64,000 nucleotides of DNA, from NCBI RefSeq assembly GCF_023156505.1, contig NZ_JALNMJ010000002.1, forward strand, positions 392,392 to 456,391, read 5' to 3'. The notes below the pieces were generated by a model, which was given only the letters and a program-made list of their open reading frames with translations, did no database searches and was not told the DNA's origin. Positions 28,463 to 37,161 of this stretch are shown here, in pieces. The DNA is from Roseibium sediminicola (GTDB taxonomy: Bacteria; Pseudomonadota; Alphaproteobacteria; Rhizobiales; Stappiaceae). Position 1 is the first letter of the stretch. Every line of letters begins with the position of its first letter. The position numbers and the translations under genes are program-made.

Positions 28463-29314
28463 TCAGAGCTTCCGGAAAACCTTGCCGGAAGCCCGCCACA
28501 ACAGCCATTGCCGGCGCAGCTGAGAAATCTCGGCCGTCTGTTTCAGCGGATCGAAACCCGGTGCTTCCAGTTTCTTCAGGAACGGCTCAACCAGGATGAG
28601 CGGCAGAAAAGCCGCGTCGCAAGCGGCCGGCACATCAGCTGCAACTTGGCGCACCCGGCCGAGATGATGGCGCACATGCCCCCGCATTTCGGCCAGTACG
28701 GCCTTCAGCTCTGGTGTGGTGTCGCCCTTGAAAAGACTTTCCGGATCGAGATTGTGCCGGACGCAGACATCTTTCGGCAGATAGATCTGCCGCCGGGAGG
28801 CGTGCCAGGGCAAGGCGCGCATCAGACCGGTCAGAGCGTAGGCGACACCGGCGTGACCGGCCGCCGTCGCCGTGCCCGGATCCTCGCCGCCGTTCAGAAT
28901 GAGGCTGGCAAGCTGGATTACGCCGGAAACGGTTTCCCCCGCATAACCTTCCAGGTCGTTCAGTCTGGGCATTTGATCGTTGTAGAGATCGAAGACCCGC
29001 GCTTCGGTCATCGCAACAAGGCTTTGCCTTGGGAGCCGATACCTGTCGATGGTCTGGAGCAGAGCGTTGGCAACCGGATTGGAGGCGACCGCGCCGTGTT
29101 CGGTTCCCTCCAGCAGATCCCGCCACCATTGCAGACGCACCTCCCCTGGCAGCGGTTCGGACACCAGTTCCCGGATCCGGGCAATCTCCGCGCTGAACGC
29201 ATAAAGCGTCATCAGCGCGGGCCGGTGTTCCTCCGGCGCCAGCAATGCGCTGAGGTAACGGTCCTTGTCGTACTGGCGCGCGACATCGGCCGCATGGTCG
29301 AAATCAGTGGTCAT
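28463..29314 (-). CDS. Phytoene/squalene-synthase family protein (NDUFAF6-like)
   Basis: 283-residue protein of the trans-isoprenyl diphosphate synthase head-to-head fold. It starts AADVARQYDKDRYLSALLAP, has the first aspartate-region equivalent EIARIREL rather than a full DxxxD, and QWWRDLLEG; a further block is YAGETVSGVIQLASLIL. The acidic motifs of real phytoene synthases are partly lost, as in the mitochondrial complex I assembly factor NDUFAF6. It lies two genes from secF, directly upstream neighbour being the Mth938-like (NDUFAF3) protein. The complex I role is inference from those relatives. Confidence 0.83.
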   Translation of the reverse strand: MTTDFDHAADVARQYDKDRYLSALLAPEEHRPALMTLYAFSAEIARIRELVSEPLPGEVRLQWWRDLLEGTEHGAVASNPVANALLQTIDRYRLPRQSLVAMTEARVFDLYNDQMPRLNDLEGYAGETVSGVIQLASLILNGGEDPGTATAAGHAGVAYALTGLMRALPWHASRRQIYLPKDVCVRHNLDPESLFKGDTTPELKAVLAEMRGHVRHHLGRVRQVAADVPAACDAAFLPLILVEPFLKKLEAPGFDPLKQTAEISQLRRQWLLWRASGKVFRKL

Positions 29315-29341
29315 AGCCGCTCATATGGCCCATTGGGGGGC

Positions 29342-29722
29342 TCAGTCCACCGCCAGGAGTGCTGTAGCGACGGCCCGGTCCTCGGAAAGAAGCACGTTAT
29401 AGGTGCGCACCGCAGCCCCGGTCGACATCGGATCGGCGATTATGCCGGCTTCGCGGAACTTTTCCTTCAGCGATGCGGGCAACGGCACCAGATCCTTGCC
29501 GGTGCCGATCAGAAGCACCTCAATATCCGCCCGTTCCTCGAACACCTTCTGAAAGGCCTCTTCGGAAAACTCAGCAGCCACGTTCAAGTCCCAACCGTAA
29601 ATGCCGCTCGGCACACAGAGGAGCGAGCCGCGGTGGGACATGTTCGCGAACCGGAAACCGCCATTGCCGTAGGCATCCAGCGGTGCCCGGCCCGGAAAAT
29701 GCGCGTCACGGATTTCCATCAC
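29342..29722 (-). CDS. Mth938-like domain protein (NDUFAF3-like)
   Basis: 126-residue single-domain protein of the Mth938/DUF498 family. Motifs: ending MEIRDAHFPGRAP at the N-terminus, FEERADIEVLLIGTGKDLVPLP in the centre, FREAGIIADPMSTGAAVRTYNVLL toward the C-terminus. Mitochondrial NDUFAF3 has this fold and assists complex I assembly. The gene is 8 bases from secF and 27 from the phytoene-synthase-like gene, the conserved alphaproteobacterial order. No catalytic residues are known for the family. Confidence 0.9.
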   Translation of the reverse strand: MMEIRDAHFPGRAPLDAYGNGGFRFANMSHRGSLLCVPSGIYGWDLNVAAEFSEEAFQKVFEERADIEVLLIGTGKDLVPLPASLKEKFREAGIIADPMSTGAAVRTYNVLLSEDRAVATALLAVD

Positions 29723-29730
29723 CGCCGGTC

Positions 29731-30681
29731 TTATGCCGATGCCTTGGCTTCGGGATCCTTCTTGCCGTCGCCGTCCTTCTTGGTCAGCGCATCAGGCCGC
29801 AAGTTGAACAGGATCAGGAACGGCGCGGCCAGAAAGATCGACGAATAGGTGCCGATGACAATGCCGAAGATCATGGCCAGCGTGAACGACTGGATCACCT
29901 CACCGCCGAAAGCATAAAGCGCGAACAGCGCCAGCAGCGTGGTGACAGACGTCATGGTCGTGCGCGACAAGGTCTCGTTGATTGACAGATCAAGAATGTC
30001 CTGAAGCGGCTTCTTCTTGTATTTGCGCAAATTCTCACGGATCCGGTCATAGACCACCACGGTATCGTTGAGCGAATAACCGATGATCGTCAGGACGGCC
30101 GCGATGCTCGACAGCGAGAAGTCGAGCTGCAGCAACACGAACAGACCGATGGTGATGACAACGTCATTGGCCGTGGTCAGGATCGCGCCGAGCGCAAACT
30201 GCCATTCGAAGCGGAACCAGATATAGAACAGGATCGCCAGCAACGATGCCACGACGGCAATCGCGCCGGCCTGAGCCAGCTCGCCGGAGACGCGCGGGCC
30301 GACCACTTCCACCCGGCGGAAGTCGACATTCTGGCCTTCGAAGATGGTGCGCACGCGGCTGACAACCGATTGCTGCGCCAGTTCGCCGCCCGGCTGTTCC
30401 TCGATACGGATCAGGATGTCATCCGAGGCGCCGAATTCCTGAACCTGAATGTCACCCAGATTGAGCTCGGACAGATCGGAACGGATCGCGGCAACATCCG
30501 CCGGTCCATCGGTCTTGATCTCGATGATGGTGCCGCCCTTGAAGTCGATGCCATAGTTCATTCCGACAAGGAAGAAACCGGCCAGGGAGGCGATCACCAG
30601 CAGGATGGACAGCGGAAAACTGACTGTCCGCAGCCACATGAATTTGATTTTGGTGTTGTCCGGAACGAGTCTCAGCAACAT
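29731..30681 (-). CDS. secF: Protein translocase subunit SecF
   Basis: Membrane subunit of SecDF that uses the proton gradient to aid late protein export. The 316-residue protein has the N-terminal transmembrane segment (about residues 17-38, WLRTVSFPLSILLVIASLAG), FFLVGMNYGIDFKGGTI, a periplasmic domain and five more C-terminal membrane segments with VYDRIRENLR and NETLSRTTMTS. All are standard SecF motifs. The start at 30681 is chosen over the extension to 30837, which overlaps secD. It is 17 bases after secD. Confidence 0.96.
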   Translation of the reverse strand: MLLRLVPDNTKIKFMWLRTVSFPLSILLVIASLAGFFLVGMNYGIDFKGGTIIEIKTDGPADVAAIRSDLSELNLGDIQVQEFGASDDILIRIEEQPGGELAQQSVVSRVRTIFEGQNVDFRRVEVVGPRVSGELAQAGAIAVVASLLAILFYIWFRFEWQFALGAILTTANDVVITIGLFVLLQLDFSLSSIAAVLTIIGYSLNDTVVVYDRIRENLRKYKKKPLQDILDLSINETLSRTTMTSVTTLLALFALYAFGGEVIQSFTLAMIFGIVIGTYSSIFLAAPFLILFNLRPDALTKKDGDGKKDPEAKASA

Positions 30682-30697
30682 GTCATTGTCTCCCGGA

Positions 30698-32308
30698 TCA
30701 GATCGGCAATTGGGACGGACGGCGGCGGCGGATCCAAAGAGCCACCAGCAACCGGCTGAAGGTGAATGCCGAGAACACGGTCGTGAAAATCCCGATTGCA
30801 AGCGTAACAGCGAAACCGCGCACCGGGCCGGAGCCAAGCTGGAACAGGATCACGGCGGCGATCAGTGTGGTGATGTTGGCGTCCAGGATGGTGCCAAGCG
30901 CGCGGCTGTAACCCGCATCGACCGCCGAAATCGCCGATCTCCCGGCCCTGGCCTCTTCGCGTATGCGCTCGAAGATCAGCACGTTGGCATCCACCGCCAT
31001 ACCGATGGTGAGCACGATGCCGGCAATGCCTGGCAGTGTCAGCGTTGCCTGCAGGAAGGTCAGCGCGCCAAAGATCAGGAAAATGTTCGCCAGCAGCGCC
31101 AGATCCGCAATCACGCCGAAACGGCCATAGGCCAGGATCATGAACACGATCACGGCGACGCCGCCGATGATCGACGCCAGTTTACCGGATTCGATGGAAT
31201 CGGCACCAAGGCCCGGACCGATAGAGCGTTCCTCGATTACGGTCAGCTTCGCGGGAAGAGCACCGGCACGCAGCAGAACCGCCAGATCGTTGGCGCTGTC
31301 GACGGTGAAGTTACCGGAAATCTGGCCGGAGCCACCGGTGATCGGCTCGCGGATCACGGGCGCTGAAATCACTTCGTCGTCGAGCACGATGGCAAAGGGC
31401 CGGTTGACGTTCTGCTGGGTGATCAGCGCGAACTTGCGCGCACCCGACTGGTTGAAGCGGAAGTTCACGACCGGCTCGTTGGAGCGTTGGTCGAAGGAGA
31501 CCTGTGCGTCAACCAGATCGTCACCGCCAAGCAACGGCGCTTCTTCCAGCAGATAGGGAAAGGGCGGGTCGTCGACTGACATCAGAACAACGGTTCCCGG
31601 AGGCGGACGGTTCTGCATTGCCTGTTCGCCGGACATGGACGTATCGACCATGTGGAAGGTCAGTTGCGCGGTCGTTCCGATAACGTCCTTCAGACGCTCC
31701 GGATCGTCCTCGCCCGGTGCTTCCACCAGGATCCGGTCGGAACCCTGGCGCTGAATGCTCGGTTCGGTCGTTCCGAGTTCGTCAACGCGGCGGCGGATGA
31801 CCTCGATGGACTGCTGCACGATGTTCGTCATGCGGTCCTGAAGACCCTGCTCGGTATAGCTGAACCGGAACAGGCCGTCGTCGGTCGAGGTGATCTCGAA
31901 TTCGTTGACCGGCTGTCCGCCGAACAGGTTGGTCACCAACGGATTGACCAGCGGCTGCAGTCTTTCCCTGGCTTCGTCCAGACGGGTCAGATCGCGGATA
32001 CGCACCTGGGCGCTTTCGCCCTGAACGCCGAGGCCGGTGTAGCCAATCCGCGGATCTTCCCTGAGGGCCGTCCGGATTTCGCCTTCCAGCTGCTTCATGC
32101 GCTTCTGGACATAGTCTTTCTTGTCGATCTCATAGAGCAGGTAGGCCCCGCCCCTCAGATCGAGCCCCAGCACCATCTGGCTTTTGGGCAGAAAGTCCGG
32201 CCAGCTTTGAAGCTGTTTGGCGGTAAAGAAGTTCGGCAGGGTCGTCACGATGCCTGCGACAACCACAATCAGGATCAGCGCGATCTTCCAGCGGGCGAAA
32301 TAGAGCAT
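30698..32308 (-). CDS. secD: Protein translocase subunit SecD
   Basis: Companion of SecF. The 536-residue protein starts MLYFARWKIALILIVVVAG (first transmembrane helix), followed by the motif LGLDLRGGAYLLYEID, the large periplasmic P1 domain (about residues 60-360), and five C-terminal transmembrane segments. These include GMAVDANVLIFERIREE and SRALGTILDANITTLIA. The ATG at 32308 has AAGG 7 bases upstream and is preferred to the TTG two codons earlier. Order yajC-secD-secF is conserved. Confidence 0.97.
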   Translation of the reverse strand: MLYFARWKIALILIVVVAGIVTTLPNFFTAKQLQSWPDFLPKSQMVLGLDLRGGAYLLYEIDKKDYVQKRMKQLEGEIRTALREDPRIGYTGLGVQGESAQVRIRDLTRLDEARERLQPLVNPLVTNLFGGQPVNEFEITSTDDGLFRFSYTEQGLQDRMTNIVQQSIEVIRRRVDELGTTEPSIQRQGSDRILVEAPGEDDPERLKDVIGTTAQLTFHMVDTSMSGEQAMQNRPPPGTVVLMSVDDPPFPYLLEEAPLLGGDDLVDAQVSFDQRSNEPVVNFRFNQSGARKFALITQQNVNRPFAIVLDDEVISAPVIREPITGGSGQISGNFTVDSANDLAVLLRAGALPAKLTVIEERSIGPGLGADSIESGKLASIIGGVAVIVFMILAYGRFGVIADLALLANIFLIFGALTFLQATLTLPGIAGIVLTIGMAVDANVLIFERIREEARAGRSAISAVDAGYSRALGTILDANITTLIAAVILFQLGSGPVRGFAVTLAIGIFTTVFSAFTFSRLLVALWIRRRRPSQLPI

Positions 32309-32378
32309 GGTCAAGCCTTAAAAGCGGCCAGGCCGATAGGATACCGGCCCGGTAAAATCATCTGAACGGCGCGATGTA

Positions 32379-32714
32379 TCAGCCGTTGTCCTTGGCCGGT
32401 TCGGTCTTGGAGCGCACTTCCGACACCATGGAGCGGACAACACGCACTTTCACGCCTTCGCCCAGTTCCACCTGGATCTCGCCATCGTCGACGACCTTGG
32501 AGACCTTGCCGATCAGGCCGCCGGTGGTCACGATGGTGTCGCCGCGGCGCAAGTTGGAAATCAGTTCCTGATGGGCCTTCATCCGCTGGCGCTGCGGCCG
32601 GATGATCAGGAAATACATGATCGCAAAGATGGCCACGAACGGCAGGATCTGAATCAGGAAACCGGAGGTCCCGGCCGGACCGGCTGCCTGCGCATAGGCT
32701 GGGGTGATGAACAT
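32379..32714 (-). CDS. yajC: Preprotein translocase subunit YajC
   Basis: Small accessory subunit of the SecDF-YajC complex. 111 residues with one transmembrane helix near residues 20-42 (FLIQILPFVAIFAIMYFLII), then RPQRQRMKAHQELISNLRRGD and the TGGLIGKV motif, all standard for YajC. A TAGGAG Shine-Dalgarno precedes the ATG. First gene of the yajC-secD-secF operon, divergent from the DUF815 gene. Confidence 0.95.
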   Translation of the reverse strand: MFITPAYAQAAGPAGTSGFLIQILPFVAIFAIMYFLIIRPQRQRMKAHQELISNLRRGDTIVTTGGLIGKVSKVVDDGEIQVELGEGVKVRVVRSMVSEVRSKTEPAKDNG

Positions 32715-32957
32715 TTACTACTCCTAAGGGGGCGTTTTCGTCCTCCGGCTCACCACAATTCGGTCACCGGGAAAAACGCTCTCGTTCTGGTCGCGCGGAC
32801 TATAACGGCGGCGCGCCTCATTTCAAGCTTTGCAAGCAGTTTCCGGCGTACCGGTATGGGAATAACTGGCGTTTTCGCCGTTCATCCCCCGTGTTACTCC
32901 TGCCTCCAACAATCTCAGGGCCTGACATGGGCCTTTTTGACAGGGCTTGCAAGAAGA

Positions 32958-33830
32958 ATGAGTGCTGAAAACGATATCTCCATCCTGGCCGCAAAACTCG
33001 ATTCCCTGATCGAACTGATCGGCAGAGCGGTGCCCGCGGCGCCGAAGCCGGCCGATTGGCAGGCAGCCGACGCTTTTGTCTGGGTGCCCGAACCCGGCGA
33101 ACTCCACCCGGTCGCCAAGGTGAACCGCGTCGATATCACGCTGCTTTGCGCGGTTGCCCATGTGCGCGATCTGCTGCTCGACAACACCAGGCGCTTCGCC
33201 GGGGGCCTGCCGGCCAACAATGCTCTTTTGTGGGGCGCGCGTGGCATGGGCAAATCGTCGCTGGTCAAGGCCGCGCACGCGGCCGTCAATCAGGAATCCG
33301 GTTCTTCCGACGTCAAGCTGATCGAGATCCACCGGGAAGACATTGAATCCCTGCCGAAACTGATGGCAGCCATCCGCCCTGCCCCTTACCGCTTCATCGT
33401 TTTCTGCGACGATCTGAGCTTCGACAATGACGACACGTCCTACAAATCCCTGAAGGCCGTGCTGGAAGGCGGTATCGAAGGCCGGCCGGAGAACGTCATC
33501 TTCTACGCGACCTCCAACCGGCGCCACCTGCTTCCCCGCGACATGATCGAGAACGAACGCTCGACGGCGATCAATCCGGCCGAGGCGGTGGAAGAGAAGG
33601 TTTCACTGTCCGACCGGTTCGGTCTCTGGCTCGGCTTTCACAAATGCAGCCAGGACGACTATCTGGACATGGTGCGCGGTTATGCGGCCCATTTCAGCCT
33701 GGACCTTGCCGAGGAAGAGCTGCGCTCGCAGGCACTGGAATGGGCGACAACCCGCGGCAGCCGTTCCGGCCGCGTGGCGTATCAGTTCATTCAGGATCTC
33801 GCGGGCCGCCTCGGCAAGGTACTGGACTAA
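32958..33830 (+). CDS. DUF815 family AAA-type ATPase
   Basis: 290-residue predicted P-loop ATPase. Walker A GARGMGKSSLVKA, a following FIVFCDDLSFDNDD Walker B-like stretch, the sensor-like FYATSNRRHLLPRDMIEN and the GLWLGFHKCSQDDYL block match the DUF815 family. Function is unknown in the family. The chosen ATG (32958) has GCAAGAAG immediately in front; the much longer upstream frame starting at 32571 runs antisense through yajC and is rejected. The gene sits between yajC and the NlpD-like gene, its usual place in rhizobia. Confidence 0.88.
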   Translation: MSAENDISILAAKLDSLIELIGRAVPAAPKPADWQAADAFVWVPEPGELHPVAKVNRVDITLLCAVAHVRDLLLDNTRRFAGGLPANNALLWGARGMGKSSLVKAAHAAVNQESGSSDVKLIEIHREDIESLPKLMAAIRPAPYRFIVFCDDLSFDNDDTSYKSLKAVLEGGIEGRPENVIFYATSNRRHLLPRDMIENERSTAINPAEAVEEKVSLSDRFGLWLGFHKCSQDDYLDMVRGYAAHFSLDLAEEELRSQALEWATTRGSRSGRVAYQFIQDLAGRLGKVLD

Positions 33831-33834
33831 CGAA

Positions 33835-33857
33835 AAACCCGGCACTTGGCCGGGTTT
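33835..33857. terminator. Bidirectional terminator between DUF815 and nlpD-like genes
   Basis: AAACCCGGC (33835-33843) pairs with GCCGGGTTT (33849-33857) around ACTTG. The plus strand continues TTCTTTCATTTTT; the minus strand begins AAAAA upstream, so both directions have a U-tract. Confidence 0.85.
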
Positions 33858-33882
33858 CTTTCATTTTTCGTTGCCGAACGTT

Positions 33883-35307
33883 TCAGCGCTGCGGCAGATG
33901 CTTCAGCGGATCGACCGGCTTGTTGCCCTGGCGCAGTTCGAAATGCACCTGGGGCTGGCTGACCGAGCCGGTGGCGCCTGCAAGCGCAACCACATCGCCC
34001 CTGCGGATCGTGTCACCGCGCTTCACCTTCAGCTCGCTGTTGTGGGCATAGGCGGACACCCAGCCATCGCTGTGCCGGACCAGGATGAGATTGCCATAGC
34101 CCTTCAGCTCGTTGCCGGAATAGATAACCGTGCCGTCATCGGCGGCATGAACCGCGGTGCCTTCCGGAACCGCAAGATTGACACCTTCATTGCGTCCGCC
34201 GCCCGGTTTGGCGCCGAAATCGGAAATGATGCGGCCACGCACCGGCCAACGGAACTTGGCCGAGGTGTCGACGTCTTCACGCACGCTGGCAACTGTCGCC
34301 GGGGTTTTGATCGGCGCCGTCGGCTTGGCTTCCTTTGTCAGGGCGGGCTGCGGCAATTGCTCTGTTCCCACCGACCCGGACGGTGCTGCAGCAACAGAAG
34401 TGGCATGAGCAGGTTGCCGGCGCGGCGTTGGAACTCCGGCCGACGTCGCCGGGGCCGAGATAGAAGCTGTCGTCAACGGCCGGGCGGATGAGCCGGGCTT
34501 GCGTTTCGGAAGCGTGTTGACCTGAACAATCCTGACAGGTTCCACCGCCACTTCGCCGCGACTGATGTCGGCAAAGCTCGGTTGCGCACCAGGCTTTTGC
34601 TCGGGACGCGGCAGGGTGCGCGTTGACGACGGAATCGAGCCCGTGACGACGGTGTCGTTGCCTGACACCTTGGGCAGCTTGACCCTGCCGCTTTCGCCTT
34701 CCGTCGTGCTCACATGACCATTCCGGTCGGAATAGACATAGGTCGGAATGATGACACTTTGGCCCGGGCCCACCTTGGCCGGATCTTCGATGCCATTCAC
34801 CGCCACCAGCGCCTGGATCGGCACACCATAGCGGCGTGCCATGGAATTGAGGCTGTCACCCTGGCGCATCTGAACCCGCGTACCGCCGGCGGAGGTCCAT
34901 CCTTTCCAGGTCCGGGCGCCATGCGCGGCCTCAGGGGCCGGGAGTGTCGCGACCGGCGCGGATCTCACGGGCGCCGCAGCAGCCGGCGCGGAGACCGCCG
35001 GCAGCGGCGCGCTCTGGACCCTGGGCGTTGTCTTGGGAATGGATGCGGTTGTTACTACCGGCTCGGAAGAGGCCGGCGGCAGGCCGGCGGCCGTTCCGCC
35101 GGGCCCGTTGGCAATATCCTGATAGCTCGGCTGCCGTGCCGGCCCATTCAGGATGTCGCGCTGATTCTGGGTACCGCCGGTGTAATAGGGCGATGCTCCG
35201 AAGCGCTCAGTCGCACTGGAACATCCTGCAAGCGCCACAGCCACCAGTGCTGCCGTTGCCACCTTGCCCATCAGATCCCCGCGGAGGGTACGCATCCGCA
35301 TTTTCAT
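33883..35307 (-). CDS. NlpD-like LytM-domain lipoprotein, catalytically degenerate
   Basis: 474-residue outer-membrane lipoprotein: signal peptide with lipobox LAGC (C29), a Ser/Pro/Ala-rich linker, a LysM peptidoglycan-binding domain (VQMRQGDSLNSMARRYGV near residue 135), a second low-complexity linker, and a C-terminal M23/LytM domain (about residues 345-474). The zinc-ligand positions are altered: HxGxD reads NEGVN and the HxH motif reads QVH, so it is probably inactive, as in E. coli NlpD, which activates amidases. Its place beside pcm and surE is the classical nlpD position. Amidase activation is inference from NlpD. Confidence 0.9.
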   Translation of the reverse strand: MKMRMRTLRGDLMGKVATAALVAVALAGCSSATERFGASPYYTGGTQNQRDILNGPARQPSYQDIANGPGGTAAGLPPASSEPVVTTASIPKTTPRVQSAPLPAVSAPAAAAPVRSAPVATLPAPEAAHGARTWKGWTSAGGTRVQMRQGDSLNSMARRYGVPIQALVAVNGIEDPAKVGPGQSVIIPTYVYSDRNGHVSTTEGESGRVKLPKVSGNDTVVTGSIPSSTRTLPRPEQKPGAQPSFADISRGEVAVEPVRIVQVNTLPKRKPGSSARPLTTASISAPATSAGVPTPRRQPAHATSVAAAPSGSVGTEQLPQPALTKEAKPTAPIKTPATVASVREDVDTSAKFRWPVRGRIISDFGAKPGGGRNEGVNLAVPEGTAVHAADDGTVIYSGNELKGYGNLILVRHSDGWVSAYAHNSELKVKRGDTIRRGDVVALAGATGSVSQPQVHFELRQGNKPVDPLKHLPQR

Positions 35308-35534
35308 CGCCTTAACTCAAACCGCTAACAATGGCTGTTATGGTTAAGAGTAGACGGCAGTAAGGTTTATAAAGGCTAAAGGCCGGTGCACTAAATCCCG
35401 AAAAGCGCGGTTTCTTCAGTAATGAACGGCACAATCAGCCACCGCCCGCAGACTCTTATAGTAAATTTGCGCAGGAGAATCGGTCCCGGCGCGGGAAGCT
35501 GCCCCGGACAACAGAATCGGTCTAGCTCTGCCGT

Positions 35535-36227
35535 TCAGAGCTTCTTTGCCAATCCTGGCTGCAACATCACGGTACGGATCGGCATCAGCGTTTCCGCCGT
35601 CATGATACCGTCGGTTTTCTGAAACCTGATCAGGGACTGAACCTGGTTTGCCTGTCCGATGGGCGCGATAAGAAAACCGCCAGGTTTCAATTGCTGGACC
35701 CAGCAGTCGGGAACCGTCTCCACTGCCGCCGTCACGATGATCCGGTCGAACGGTCCCTTTTGTTTCAACCCGTCAAAACCATCCGCCTGACGTGCTGCCA
35801 CGTTGCCCAGTTTCAGGGCTGCAAACCGGCGCTCGGCCAGGTCCTTGAGCGTGGCATATTTGTCCAGCGTCTCAACCCGCTCCGCCAAATGCGCCATAAC
35901 CGCCGCCTGATATCCGGAGCCCGTTCCAATTTCCAGAACGGCGTGGGATTTGGCGATACCGAGCGCCTGGACCGCAAACGCTACCAGCGAAGGCGCTGAA
36001 ATCGTTTGGCCGCATTCAATCGGCAGGGCCGTATCGTCATAGGCAAGACCGTGGTGGCGGGCCGGCAGAAACAAACGTCTCGGAACGTGTTCAATGGCTG
36101 CTAGTACGTCGCGCGCACCAACGCCTCGCCGCCTGAGCGCCAGAACCAGCGCCGCACGGGCCTCGGCTTCGTCGGGCAGCGCGGTCGCCCCTGCCCTGTC
36201 TTCCCCGCCGGGCAATTGGCCGGCCAT
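35535..36227 (-). CDS. pcm: Protein-L-isoaspartate O-methyltransferase (surE-linked copy)
   Basis: 230-residue SAM-dependent methyltransferase. Motifs: LAAIEHVPRRLFLPARHHGLAY, ALPIECGQTISAPSLVAF, motif I VLEIGTGSGYQAAVMAHL, and LKPGGFLIAPIG near the C-terminus. The order surE-pcm-nlpD is the same as in E. coli, so this is the orthologous copy; the gene at 16325 is the paralogue. ATG at 36227 with GGGGAG upstream; the listed TTG one codon earlier is not needed. It starts 20 bases after the surE stop. Confidence 0.93.
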   Translation of the reverse strand: MAGQLPGGEDRAGATALPDEAEARAALVLALRRRGVGARDVLAAIEHVPRRLFLPARHHGLAYDDTALPIECGQTISAPSLVAFAVQALGIAKSHAVLEIGTGSGYQAAVMAHLAERVETLDKYATLKDLAERRFAALKLGNVAARQADGFDGLKQKGPFDRIIVTAAVETVPDCWVQQLKPGGFLIAPIGQANQVQSLIRFQKTDGIMTAETLMPIRTVMLQPGLAKKL

Positions 36228-36247
36228 CAAACGCTCCCCATTCGGGA

Positions 36248-37006
36248 TTACTGAAGCGCCCCCGCCAGCTGAGTCACCAGATCGTGGGCTGTCAAATCTA
36301 TGCGTAGCGGCGAAACGGAGACATATCCATCGGCAATTGCCTGGAGATCGGAATTATCAAGAACCGACTTGCCGCGATCCTGGAAACGCAGCCAGTAATA
36401 GGGATAGCCACGCCCGTCGTTGCGTTCATCGATCGAGAGGCCGCTCTGTTCGTGGTGTCCCTGGACGGTTACCTTCACACCCTTGACCTCTGACGGCGCA
36501 CAGGCCGGGAAGTTGACATTCATCAGCGTGTAGGGCGGTAGATCGAAACTGATCAGTTTCCGGAACAGCTCCGGAGCATGGACTTCCGCCGTCGAGAAAT
36601 CCGGCTCGACGCGCGTGTCCCAATTATAGGCCTGGGACACAGCGATCGAGCGGATGCCCAGAATGGCCCCTTCCATCGCGCCGGCGACAGTGCCGGAATA
36701 AGTCACGTCTTCGGCCAGGTTCTGCCCCCTGTTGATCCCTGACAAGACCAGGTCCGGCAACCCCGGCAGCACTTTGCGCACTCCCATGATGACACAGTCT
36801 GTTGGCGTGCCCTTGAGCGCGAAATGCCGCTCGTCGATGCGCCGTAGCCGCAAGGGATCGCTCAAGGTCAGCGAATGGGCAACCCCGCTTTGATCTGTTT
36901 CCGGTGCGATGACCCAGATATCGTCGGACAAGGTCCTCGCGATCCCCTCAAGCACTTCGAGGCCCGGCGACTGAATGCCGTCATCATTGGTGATCAAAAT
37001 GCGCAT
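36248..37006 (-). CDS. surE: 5'/3'-nucleotidase SurE
   Basis: Metal-dependent phosphatase of nucleoside monophosphates and short polyphosphates. The 252-residue protein opens with [19 protein letters not shown] (the DD metal ligands), then [20 protein letters not shown] and a C-terminal [11 protein letters not shown], all SurE landmarks. It is the upstream member of surE-pcm-nlpD and lies 155 bases from serS on the same strand. Confidence 0.97.
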   Translation of the reverse strand: MRILITNDDGIQSPGLEVLEGIARTLSDDIWVIAPETDQSGVAHSLTLSDPLRLRRIDERHFALKGTPTDCVIMGVRKVLPGLPDLVLSGINRGQNLAEDVTYSGTVAGAMEGAILGIRSIAVSQAYNWDTRVEPDFSTAEVHAPELFRKLISFDLPPYTLMNVNFPACAPSEVKGVKVTVQGHHEQSGLSIDERNDGRGYPYYWLRFQDRGKSVLDNSDLQAIADGYVSVSPLRIDLTAHDLVTQLAGALQ

Positions 37007-37161
37007 AGGCTTGCTCCAAAAGCGGGTTTCGGCACAGCGGCCAAGGCAACGCCAGACTGTGCAAACAATGAATAAATGGCAGCAATTTCCGCAATCGCCG
37101 CCCTTTAAAAAGATTTGCCTTTCCCTTAAGGACCTCCCGGGTCAGGAGCTCCCTGCCAAAA

